From the NCBI GenBank assembly GCA_963724945.1, contig CAVRWL010000003.1, forward strand, positions 1,798,001-1,862,000: 64,000 bases of DNA. The letters are read 5' to 3'. The stretch comes from Hyphomicrobium_A sp963724945 (GTDB lineage: Bacteria > Pseudomonadota > Alphaproteobacteria > Rhizobiales > Hyphomicrobiaceae). Below are positions 38,152-45,828 of this stretch, piece by piece (positions within the stretch are counted from its first letter, which is position 1; every line of letters starts with the position of its first letter). The position numbers and the translations under genes were made by a program. The notes below the pieces were generated by a model, which saw only the letters and a program-made list of their open reading frames with translations, ran no database searches and was not told where the DNA came from.

Positions 38152-41100
38152 ATGGTTGCATTGAAAATGGCCGAGCCGGGCGAAGTCGTGCGCGAGAAGG
38201 TGCCGCTAACGCTGCCGCAGCGCGACGAGATCGCGGCCCACCACTTGATGGACGAGCAGAGCCTGGTCGCCCGGCTGATCGAGCGCGCCGTCTTCACCGA
38301 GGACGAGCGCCGCCGCGCCTCCGACATCGCGCGCCGGCTTGTCTACGCCGCGCGCGCCAACAAGGGCAGGCACCCTGGCGTCGACGCCTTCATGCACGAG
38401 TACGGCCTTTCGAGCGAGGAAGGCGTCATCCTGATGTGCATCGCCGAGGCGTTGCTCAGGATCCCCGACAGCGACACGGCCGATGAGCTCATCGCCGAGA
38501 AGATCGCGAGCGGCCACTGGGAGCGCCACCTCGGCCACTCCAACAGCCTGTTCGTCGACGCCTCGACCTGGGCGCTTCTGCTCACCGGCCGCGTCGTTAA
38601 GCTGAAGGAGGCGCAGGGCGCCAACCCCGTTGACGCGCTGAAGCGGCTCGTTGCGCGCTCCGGCGAGCCGGTCATCCGCAAGGCCGTGCGCCAGGCGGTG
38701 AGGATCCTCGGCGACCAATTCGTGCTCGGGCGCACCATCAGAGAGGCGATTGCCCGCGCGCAAGGCTACCAGGAGAAGGGCTACCTCTTCTCCTATGACA
38801 TGCTGGGCGAGGCTGCGCGGACGCAGAAGGACGCCGACCTCTACTTCGAGCGCTACATGGCGGCGATCGACGCCGTCGGCCAGGCCGCCGGGCCGTTCGC
38901 CACCATGCATCTCGATGCGCTCTACAAGCGACCGGGCCTGTCGGTGAAGCTGTCGGCTCTGCATCCGCGCTTCGAGCCGGGTAAGGAGGAGCGCCTCAGC
39001 GTCGAGTTGGCGCCGCGGCTCCTCGTGCTCGCACGCGCGGCCCGCTCGCGTGGGCTCACGCTCACCATCGACGCGGAGGAGCAGGACCGGCTCGAGCCGA
39101 CGCTCGAGCACTTCGCCGCGACCTTCACCGATCCGGTGCTCGACAACTGGAACGGGCTCGGGATCGCCGTGCAGGCGTATGGCAAGCGCGCGGTACCGGT
39201 GCTGCGCTGGCTGCGCCGCCTCGCCGAGCGCACCGGCAAGCGCATCCCGGTTCGCCTCGTCAAGGGCGCCTATTGGGACAGCGAGATCAAGTGGGCGCAG
39301 GAGCGCGCGCTCGCCGACTACCCCGTGTTCACGCGCAAGATGCACACCGATCTCTCCTACCTTGCCTGCGTGCGCCTGCTCTTGAGCGACCCCAAGGCGT
39401 TCTACCCGCAGATTGCGACCCACAACGCGCACGCGCTTGCGGCCGCCCACGTCGCCGCCGGCCCCGTCGTCTTCGAGTTTCAGCGCCTGCACGGCATGGG
39501 CGAGGCTCTCTATGAGGAGGTTGTCGGCGACCGCCTGATCGGGCGCCCGTGCCGCATCTACGCTCCCGTCGGGGGCCACGAGGAGCTGCTCGCCTATCTC
39601 GTCCGGCGCCTGTTGGAGAACGGCGCCAACACCTCGTTCGTCAACCGGCTCGCCGACGATGAGGCTCCTGTCGCCGAGATCGTGGCCGATCCGGTAGAGG
39701 CGGCCGAAGCGGAGCGCGGGGCGGAGCCCGTGCGGCCCATTCCGCTCCCGCGCGAGATCTATCTGCCGGCACGCGAGGCGGCGGCCGGCGCCGCGTTGAG
39801 CGAGCCATCCGTGCGTGCCGAGCTCGTCGCCGAGATGACGGCGGCGCTCGACGACACGTTCGAGGCGGGCCCCATCATCGCCGGCGAGGCGATCGTCGGC
39901 GGCAATTCCGCGAGTCTCATCACCTGCCCGCACGATCGGCGCGAGCACATCGGCACGGCGTGCATCACCACGCCGGCGCAGGCCAACACAGCGATCGAGA
40001 GCGCGGCGCGCGCGCTTAACGCCTGGGATGCAAAAGGTGGGGCCGGCCGGGCCGAGATCCTGGAAGCCGCTGCCGAGCGTTTCGATCGCGACAGGGCACG
40101 GCTGATGGCGGTCATCGTGCGCGAGGCCGGCAAGACGCTTGAAGCCGCGCAAGGCGACGTGCGCGAGGCGATCGACTACCTGCGCTACTACGCGGGCGAG
40201 GCGCGCCGCGTGTTCGCCGGGCCCATTGCGCTGCCGGGACCGACGGGTGAGCGCAACGTGCTGACGCTGCACGGACGCGGGCCGTTCGCCTGTATCTCGC
40301 CGTGGAATTTTCCGCTCGCGATCTTCACCGGGCAGGTGGCGGCCGCGCTCGCTGCCGGCAATACGGTGCTCGCCAAGCCCGCTGAGCAGACGCCGATCAC
40401 GGCGTTTCTCGCGACACGCCTTCTGCACAAGGCGGGCGTGCCGGGCGACGTGCTGCATCTCTTAACCGGGAGCGGGCGGCTCGGTGAGGCGCTCGTCAAG
40501 GACACCCGCGTGAAGGGGGTGTCGTTCACGGGCTCAAACGAGACGGCCTGGACGATCCAGAAAGTGCTTGCTGAGCGCCGCTCAGCGATCGTGCCGTTCA
40601 TTGCGGAGACAGGCGGCATCAGCGCCATGATCGCGGATTCGACCGCGGTGCCCGAGCAGGTCGTGCGCGACTGCGTACGCTCGGCCTTCGACAGCGCGGG
40701 CCAACGCTGCTCGGCGGCGCGCGTGCTGTTTCTGCAGGACGACTGCGCAGACGACACGATCGAGATGCTTACCGGCGCCATAGAGGCGCTCGATATGGGC
40801 GACCCCTTCGACTACGCGACCGACATCGGACCCGTGATCGACGAGGAAGCGCAGGACCGGCTCGAAGGCCACAAGATGCGCATGCGGCGCGACGGACGCG
40901 AGCTTGTCGATCGCCCGCTGCCGGAGCATTGCCGCGAGGGTAGCTACGTGACGCCGGCGGCCTACGAGATTGAGAGCCTGAGCGTGCTCGAGCGCGAGGT
41001 GTTCGGACCGATCCTGCACGTCGTCCGCTACGAGCGCGGGCATCTCGACAAGGTCGTCGCCGCCATCAACGCGTCCGGCTACGGTCTGACGCTCGGGCTG

Positions 41101-41355
41101 CACAGCCGCATGGAAGGCGTGGCGGATTACGTCGCCGAGCATGCGCGCGTCGGCAACCTCTACGTCAACCGCAACCAGATCGGCGCCGTTGTGGGGGTGC
41201 AGCCGTTCGGCGGCGAGGGCCTTTCCGGCACGGGTCCGAAGGCCGGCGGCCCGCATACGCTCATGGCCTATGCGCTCGAGCGCGTGCGCACGACCGACAT
41301 CACCGCGACGGGCGGCAACCTGCAGCTCTTGACGGGCGGCGTTACCGAGCGTTGA
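38152..41355 (+). CDS. putA: bifunctional proline dehydrogenase / L-glutamate gamma-semialdehyde dehydrogenase
   Basis: Two-step enzyme oxidising proline to glutamate with FAD then NAD+. 1067 residues. Helical arm, then the PRODH barrel (LSVKLSALHPRF, RIPVRLVKGAYWDSEIKWAQ, FEFQRLHGMGEALYEEV), then the ALDH module with ISPWNFPLAIFTGQVAAALAAG, VSFTGSNETA and the catalytic Cys in FDSAGQRCSAARVLF. There is no N-terminal ribbon-helix-helix domain, so it is not a self-repressor. ATG 38152 follows GAGGGG. No putR gene is adjacent. It is divergent from panC. Confidence 0.96.
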   Translation: MVALKMAEPGEVVREKVPLTLPQRDEIAAHHLMDEQSLVARLIERAVFTEDERRRASDIARRLVYAARANKGRHPGVDAFMHEYGLSSEEGVILMCIAEALLRIPDSDTADELIAEKIASGHWERHLGHSNSLFVDASTWALLLTGRVVKLKEAQGANPVDALKRLVARSGEPVIRKAVRQAVRILGDQFVLGRTIREAIARAQGYQEKGYLFSYDMLGEAARTQKDADLYFERYMAAIDAVGQAAGPFATMHLDALYKRPGLSVKLSALHPRFEPGKEERLSVELAPRLLVLARAARSRGLTLTIDAEEQDRLEPTLEHFAATFTDPVLDNWNGLGIAVQAYGKRAVPVLRWLRRLAERTGKRIPVRLVKGAYWDSEIKWAQERALADYPVFTRKMHTDLSYLACVRLLLSDPKAFYPQIATHNAHALAAAHVAAGPVVFEFQRLHGMGEALYEEVVGDRLIGRPCRIYAPVGGHEELLAYLVRRLLENGANTSFVNRLADDEAPVAEIVADPVEAAEAERGAEPVRPIPLPREIYLPAREAAAGAALSEPSVRAELVAEMTAALDDTFEAGPIIAGEAIVGGNSASLITCPHDRREHIGTACITTPAQANTAIESAARALNAWDAKGGAGRAEILEAAAERFDRDRARLMAVIVREAGKTLEAAQGDVREAIDYLRYYAGEARRVFAGPIALPGPTGERNVLTLHGRGPFACISPWNFPLAIFTGQVAAALAAGNTVLAKPAEQTPITAFLATRLLHKAGVPGDVLHLLTGSGRLGEALVKDTRVKGVSFTGSNETAWTIQKVLAERRSAIVPFIAETGGISAMIADSTAVPEQVVRDCVRSAFDSAGQRCSAARVLFLQDDCADDTIEMLTGAIEALDMGDPFDYATDIGPVIDEEAQDRLEGHKMRMRRDGRELVDRPLPEHCREGSYVTPAAYEIESLSVLEREVFGPILHVVRYERGHLDKVVAAINASGYGLTLGLHSRMEGVADYVAEHARVGNLYVNRNQIGAVVGVQPFGGEGLSGTGPKAGGPHTLMAYALERVRTTDITATGGNLQLLTGGVTER

Positions 41356-41434
41356 GGATTGCCCAAGGATATTGCCGGGCGCGGCGCTTCTCGCCATCTT
41401 GAAGGGACGCCTCGCGGCTATCGGAGCCTCCTCG

Positions 41435-42238
41435 ATGACGACGCGCAAGAATAAGCCCGCAGCGACCGCAGCGAACCCCTCGACGGAGACGGCGCGCGCC
41501 GGCGGAGCCGTCGTCGGCAGCGGCACCGACGCGGGCGTCCCCGCCGAGCGCTCCTCCGATGCCGACGTCGCCGATTTCATCGCCAAAATGCAGACGCTGC
41601 AACCCGTCGCCGGCGCTGGCCGCGGTCGGCTCGTCTTTGCCATGGACGCAACCATGAGCCGCGCGCCGACCTGGGACATGGCGCTCAAGCTGCAGGCCGA
41701 CATGTTCCGTGCCGTCAAGGAGGTCGGCGGCCTCGACGTGCAGCTCGTCTACTTTCGCGGCCTCAACGAATGCCGCGCCTCGAAATGGGTCTCCGACCCC
41801 GACGCGCTCGCGCGGCTGATGACGAGCGTCGGCTGTCACGGCGGCTTGACGCAGATCGGCAAGGTGTTGACCCACGCGCTCGAGGAGAGCGGCAAGCGCA
41901 AGGTCGACGCCCTCGTCTACGTCGGCGACTGCATGGAGGAGGATGTCGACCGCTTGTGCGCGCGGGCAGGCGAGCTGGCGCTGCTCGGCGTGCCGGTATT
42001 CCTGTTTCAGGAAGGCGACGAGCCGCGTGCTGCGCGCGCCTTCCGCGAGATCGCGCGGCTCACCAAGGGCGCCTACTGCCGCTTCGATCCGGGCTCGGCG
42101 CGCCAGCTGCGCGATCTGTTGACGGCGGTTGCCGTCTACGCGGCCGGCGGACGCAAGGCGCTCTTGGCTCTGAGCGGGGCGCGCGATGGAGCAGGCGCGC
42201 GGCTTCTGCTCGAGCAGCTGAACGCTCCGGGACGCTGA
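41435..42238 (+). CDS. VWA-like domain protein
   Basis: 267 residues. After a disordered Ala/Thr-rich N-terminus (about 1-55) comes a von Willebrand A-like fold: RLVFAMDATMSRAPTWDMA resembles the DxSxS metal site but reads DATMS, then VQLVYFRGLNEC, GGLTQIGKVLTHALEE and ALVYVGDCMEED. Role unknown. ATG 41435 has GGAG nine bases upstream; TTG 41372 is the alternative. It is followed after six bases by a membrane J-domain gene, a pairing I recall from other Hyphomicrobiales, which suggests a chaperone-related partner (inference). Confidence 0.8.
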   Translation: MTTRKNKPAATAANPSTETARAGGAVVGSGTDAGVPAERSSDADVADFIAKMQTLQPVAGAGRGRLVFAMDATMSRAPTWDMALKLQADMFRAVKEVGGLDVQLVYFRGLNECRASKWVSDPDALARLMTSVGCHGGLTQIGKVLTHALEESGKRKVDALVYVGDCMEEDVDRLCARAGELALLGVPVFLFQEGDEPRAARAFREIARLTKGAYCRFDPGSARQLRDLLTAVAVYAAGGRKALLALSGARDGAGARLLLEQLNAPGR

Positions 42239-42244
42239 GGCGCG

Positions 42245-42952
42245 ATGGCGTATCTGCTCCTCGGATTGGCGGCGCTTGCGATCGGGCTTCTCGGCTTGCG
42301 CGCCTTTGCGCGCGCTAACCCGGCGGTGGTGTCGCGGCAGCTGACGGTCGGGGCCGGCGTCGTCTCGATCGTGGCGGCGGGTGCCTTGGCATTGCGCGGA
42401 TTGGAGGCCGTTGCCGTCCCGCTCGCCATGCTCGGCTCCTGGCTGCTGTGGGGCTCGACCTCGGGGCCGTGGAGCCTCGGCGGGGCGCGCAAATCGCCGG
42501 GTCAGACCTCGCGCATTGTGACCGACCATCTGGAGATGGAGCTCGATCACGACACGGGCGAGATGCGCGGGCGCGTCTTGAAGGGGCTGTTCAAGGACCG
42601 CGACATCGCACGCCTGAGCGCTGCCGACCTGGCGCTGCTGTGGCAGGACTGCCGGCACACCGATGTGCAGTCGGCCCAGCTCATCGAGGCCTACCTCGAC
42701 CGCACCCACGCGAGCTGGCGCGAGGACATGGCGCGAGGCGAATCCGCCATGCGGCGCGGCCCCGACGGGCGCATGGCGCCTGAGGAGGCTTTCGAGATCT
42801 TGGGCCTCAAGCCCGGCGCCGGCGAGGAGGACATCCGCCGCGCGCACCGCGATCTGATGCTGAAACTGCATCCCGACCGCGGCGGCTCCACCTATCTCGC
42901 CGCCAAGATCAACGAGGCCAAGGACGTGGCGCTCGCCGTGCGCGGGGTCTGA
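42245..42952 (+). CDS. membrane-anchored J-domain (DnaJ-like) protein
   Basis: 235 residues. Two hydrophobic segments near the N-terminus (about 2-20 and 34-66) anchor it. The middle has DHLEMELDHDTGEMRGRVLKG, and the last 65 residues form a J domain with EILGLKPGAGEEDIRRAHRDLM and the HPD tripeptide in LKLHPDRGGS. It should stimulate DnaK ATPase at the membrane, similar in layout to Tim14/Pam18. It lies in an operon with the VWA-like gene. Confidence 0.9.
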   Translation: MAYLLLGLAALAIGLLGLRAFARANPAVVSRQLTVGAGVVSIVAAGALALRGLEAVAVPLAMLGSWLLWGSTSGPWSLGGARKSPGQTSRIVTDHLEMELDHDTGEMRGRVLKGLFKDRDIARLSAADLALLWQDCRHTDVQSAQLIEAYLDRTHASWREDMARGESAMRRGPDGRMAPEEAFEILGLKPGAGEEDIRRAHRDLMLKLHPDRGGSTYLAAKINEAKDVALAVRGV

Positions 42953-42954
42953 GC

Positions 42955-44475
42955 CTACTCGGTCTTGGCCACGAAGCAGTCGATCTGCATGCGTCTGAGG
43001 TGCAGGCAGGTCGACGCAGCGGCGGTTGCGGTGAAGCCGCGGAAGCGCGCGCGATAGAGCTGGCTTCTCCCCTTCTGCACCGGCACGGCGACGGCATAGT
43101 AGGAATTGAGGAGGCCGTTCGCGCGCCGGCGGGCCGCCTGCATATGCTCCTCGGCGTCGCCGGAGTCGCTGTAGGCCCCGATCTGAATAGCGAAGGGACC
43201 TGCCGCAGCCGGCGTGTCGCGCGCCGCTGGCTCGACGTCGCTTGTTGCCGCCGGCTCCTGTCGCGGCGCCGCGCCGAGCGCCTCGGCCTGCGCCTGCAGC
43301 GTCGACGGCGGCAATCCCGGCGCAAAGCGCGGCAAGGTGGGCCTGCTTGTGCCAACGGTGGCGAAAACGGGCTGTGCGTCGCTTGCCGTGGGGCCCGTCG
43401 CCGATGTCTGACGCAGGTCCTGGCCAAACGGGACGGCGTGGACCTTGGCAACGGCGATGGCCGGACCCGGGTCGGCGCCCGCCGCAGCAGACGGTGGCGC
43501 GAGCGCGGCCTGGGGTCGCGAGGGCTGTTGCGACTCGGTCGTGGCCCTGGCGATTGTACGCGCCGGCTGCGGGGCCGGCACGCGCGCCGGCGCGCGCGCA
43601 AACACCGCCGGCGTTCGCGTCACTTTGCGCGAGGCGTGCTCCAGCGCGTCATCCAAGATCGCACGCATGCGGGCGTTGCGCGCGCGCGCCGTGCGGCCGC
43701 CGAAGACGGCGGCGATGACGTGCTTTCCGCCGCGGCGGACCGAGGCCACCAGGTTGAATCCAGACGCGCGCGTGTAGCCGGTCTTGATGCCGTCCGTGCC
43801 CCGGTAGCGGGTGAGCAGCCCGTTGTGGTTGCGGTAGACGTGTCCGCCGTAGCGGAAAATGCGGGTCGCAAAGAGCTTATATTCGTTGGGGAACTCATCC
43901 TGCAGCCGCAGCGCGAGCGTCAGTATGTCCCGGGCCGTCGTCACCTGATCGGGTTCGGGCAGCCCGGAGGCGTTCTTGAAGACCGTGTGGGACATGCCGA
44001 TCGCGTGCGCCTTCTGCGTCATCAGACGGGCGAAGTTCTGCTCCGTGCCGCCGATGTGCTGGCCGAGCGCGATGGCGACGTCGTTGGCGGACTTGGTGAC
44101 GAGCGCCTTGATCGCATCGAGGACGGTGATCTCCTCGCCGGGCTGCAGGTCGAGCTTGGTGGGGGCCGCCGCGGCGCCTTCCTCCGTCATCTTGATCTTC
44201 GACTGATAGTCGAGGCGCCCGAGCTCGATGAGCTCAAACGTCATGTAGAGCGTCATCATCTTGGTGAGCGAGGCGGGGTAGCGCAGCGCGTCTCCAGCCT
44301 TATTGTGCAGCACGGCACCGGTATTGGCGTCGATCGCCATGGCGGAGGTCGGGGGATCGGCCTCCCGAGCCGGCGCCGGCACGCTCGCGCCGACGCTCGC
44401 GAGCAGGATGCACAGGCCCGCTGCCAGCTGGCGGTAGCCTCGCGATGAAGATTCGCCCTCTCGCGCCTCGTGCAT
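42955..44475 (-). CDS. D-alanyl-D-alanine carboxypeptidase with C-terminal SPOR domain
   Basis: Periplasmic penicillin-binding protein of the S11 family that trims pentapeptides. 506 residues from ATG 44475: signal peptide, SxxK motif SLTK (69-72), SxN motif SAN (129-131), KTG at 231-233 in DGIKTGYTRAS. A long Ala/Pro-rich linker (about 305-430) leads to a SPOR domain (GPFAIQIGAYSDSGDAEEHM to the end) that would bind denuded septal glycan. ATG 44529, with AAGGG just upstream, would add 18 residues and cannot be ruled out. Its tail nearly touches the convergent J-domain gene. Confidence 0.93.
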   Translation of the reverse strand: MHEAREGESSSRGYRQLAAGLCILLASVGASVPAPAREADPPTSAMAIDANTGAVLHNKAGDALRYPASLTKMMTLYMTFELIELGRLDYQSKIKMTEEGAAAAPTKLDLQPGEEITVLDAIKALVTKSANDVAIALGQHIGGTEQNFARLMTQKAHAIGMSHTVFKNASGLPEPDQVTTARDILTLALRLQDEFPNEYKLFATRIFRYGGHVYRNHNGLLTRYRGTDGIKTGYTRASGFNLVASVRRGGKHVIAAVFGGRTARARNARMRAILDDALEHASRKVTRTPAVFARAPARVPAPQPARTIARATTESQQPSRPQAALAPPSAAAGADPGPAIAVAKVHAVPFGQDLRQTSATGPTASDAQPVFATVGTSRPTLPRFAPGLPPSTLQAQAEALGAAPRQEPAATSDVEPAARDTPAAAGPFAIQIGAYSDSGDAEEHMQAARRRANGLLNSYYAVAVPVQKGRSQLYRARFRGFTATAAASTCLHLRRMQIDCFVAKTE

Positions 44476-44852
44476 CACTCGACCAACTCGACATCCTTGC
44501 GAGGCGGCTGCCCGGTCCCGAAAAAACATTATCCCTTGAGGGCTTAGCGGAAGTCCGCGCGAGCCATTGCAACGACGCGGCCGGCGCCGAAAGGACCATC
44601 GTTTTGGGGCCGCTTTGGGGCACCTCGTCCCTGCGTGCTCTCGGTCCATTTGCCCAAAGCTAGTCGACGAGCAGCTTCGGCGAGGTTAATGGGACGAGAT
44701 GCCCGAGGGCCCCATGGTGCATCGCAAAAAAAGTCCTTGAAATATTGTGCATTGCCTATAAAAAGGTCAGAGGGACATCCCAGTTTGGGGCCGATGCACG
44801 GCTGGGCGGTCGGGTGGGCTCGGAAATCGTCTCAGAGAACACGGATGACACC
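44476..44852. other. divergent intergenic region, carboxypeptidase / phasin
   Basis: About 375 bases between divergent genes. Besides the phasin promoter at 44736-44762, GGTGCATCGC (44717-44726) and TGTGCATTGC (44746-44755) form a loose repeat that could be regulator sites (speculative). No small gene is supported. Confidence 0.4.
44736..44762 (+). promoter_or_regulatory. putative phasin promoter, RpoH-like
   Basis: CTTGAAA at 44736-44742 and CCTATAAA at 44755-44762, 12 bases apart, fit a heat-shock sigma-32-like promoter better than a housekeeping one, since TTGAAA to TATAAA leaves only 14 bases. It sits about 90 bases before the phasin start codon. Confidence 0.4.
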
Positions 44853-45182
44853 ATGATCAGAAATTTTGAGGACATGCAGAAGCTGGGACAGACCAATGTC
44901 GACAGCGCCATGCGTGCGTTAGGCGAGTGGAACAAGAGCTGGCAGGCGATCGCGGCCGAGATGAGCGACTATACCAAGCGGTCGTTCGAGGAAGGCACGG
45001 CGACGCTCGAGAAGCTCATGGCATCGAAATCGGTCGAGCAGGCCGTCGAGATCCAGACGAGCTATGCCAAGCGCGCCTACGACGACTACATGCAGCAGAT
45101 GAGCAAGATCGGCGGCATGTATGCCAACATGGCTAAAGAGGCCTACAAGCCGGTCGAGAAGATTCTCCAGAACGGCGGTTGA
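44853..45182 (+). CDS. phasin family protein
   Basis: 109-residue all-helical protein of the phasin family (Phasin_2), which coats polyhydroxyalkanoate granules. Typical heptad-rich composition: MQKLGQTNVDSAMRALGEWNKSWQ, YTKRSFEEGTATLEKLMASKSVEQAVEIQ, and AYKPVEKILQ near the end. No signal peptide. ATG 44853 is chosen as the first Met of the family-like sequence. It is a single gene with its own promoter and a strong terminator. Phasins suggest that the organism stores PHA; no synthase is in the window. Confidence 0.9.
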   Translation: MIRNFEDMQKLGQTNVDSAMRALGEWNKSWQAIAAEMSDYTKRSFEEGTATLEKLMASKSVEQAVEIQTSYAKRAYDDYMQQMSKIGGMYANMAKEAYKPVEKILQNGG

Positions 45183-45214
45183 GCCTCAGGCTCCCTGCCG
45201 ACAGCGCCCGCAGC

Positions 45215-45242
45215 AAGGCCCGGCCCGCGCCGGGCCTTTTTT
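45215..45242 (+). terminator. Rho-independent terminator of the phasin gene
   Basis: AAGGCCCGG and CCGGGCCTT form a perfect nine-base stem around CCCGCG, and the stem runs into six T. It lies 33 bases after the phasin stop codon. Confidence 0.9.
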
Positions 45243-45440
45243 GTGACGCCTTGGGCCCCCATCATAACGTGAAGAAAGCGTGATCTCGCGCGCTCCTGGG
45301 GCTTGCCTGCTCCTTGCCGCGCAGGGAAAAAGCCGCAATTGCGAGGGCAGGCGCCGTTGCGTATCAATATAGGGGTCAGGACCGCCAGGCTTGGCGCAGC
45401 CACTGGCAGGCATCGGACCCCTGGGCGGATTTTGAGACCG

Positions 45441-45821
45441 ATGGCGAAGACGAGGATGACCCACCGCTCCTCGGCGCGGTGGATAGCGGCGAAAAACGAG
45501 CCTCCGGGGCGGGACCGCGAGGGTGACGGCCGCACAGGCCTCGCCACGAAGACGCGTCCGAAGACGAAGAAACCTAGCCTCTACAAGGTACTATTGTTGA
45601 ACGACGACTACACGCCGATGGAATTCGTCGTCCACGTGCTGGAAAAATACTTTGCCAAGGGCCGTGAGGAGGCGACGCGCATTATGCTGCATGTCCATCA
45701 TAAGGGCGTCGGCATTTGTGGCGTGTATCCTTACGAGGTCGCAGAAACTAAAGTGACCCAGGTCATGGATTTTTCACGTCAGAACGGTCATCCTCTACAG
45801 TGCACCATGGAGAAAGAGTAG
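45441..45821 (+). CDS. clpS: ATP-dependent Clp protease adaptor ClpS
   Basis: Adaptor that delivers N-degron substrates to ClpAP. 126 residues from ATG 45441. The first 40 residues are basic and variable; the domain begins KKPSLYKVLLLNDDYTPMEF and contains RIMLHVHHKGVGICGVYPYEVAETK, with the N-degron pocket residues in the NDD/TPM segment. The upstream ribosome site is weak, so a later start cannot be excluded. clpA begins seven bases after its stop. Confidence 0.92.
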   Translation: MAKTRMTHRSSARWIAAKNEPPGRDREGDGRTGLATKTRPKTKKPSLYKVLLLNDDYTPMEFVVHVLEKYFAKGREEATRIMLHVHHKGVGICGVYPYEVAETKVTQVMDFSRQNGHPLQCTMEKE

Positions 45822-45828
45822 GTTCCCC

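Noticed and set aside
38206..40458. 750-codon open frame on the minus strand
   Set aside because: It lies wholly opposite putA, is rich in Arg, His, Ala and Gln as expected from antisense of GC-rich coding DNA, and shows no domain.
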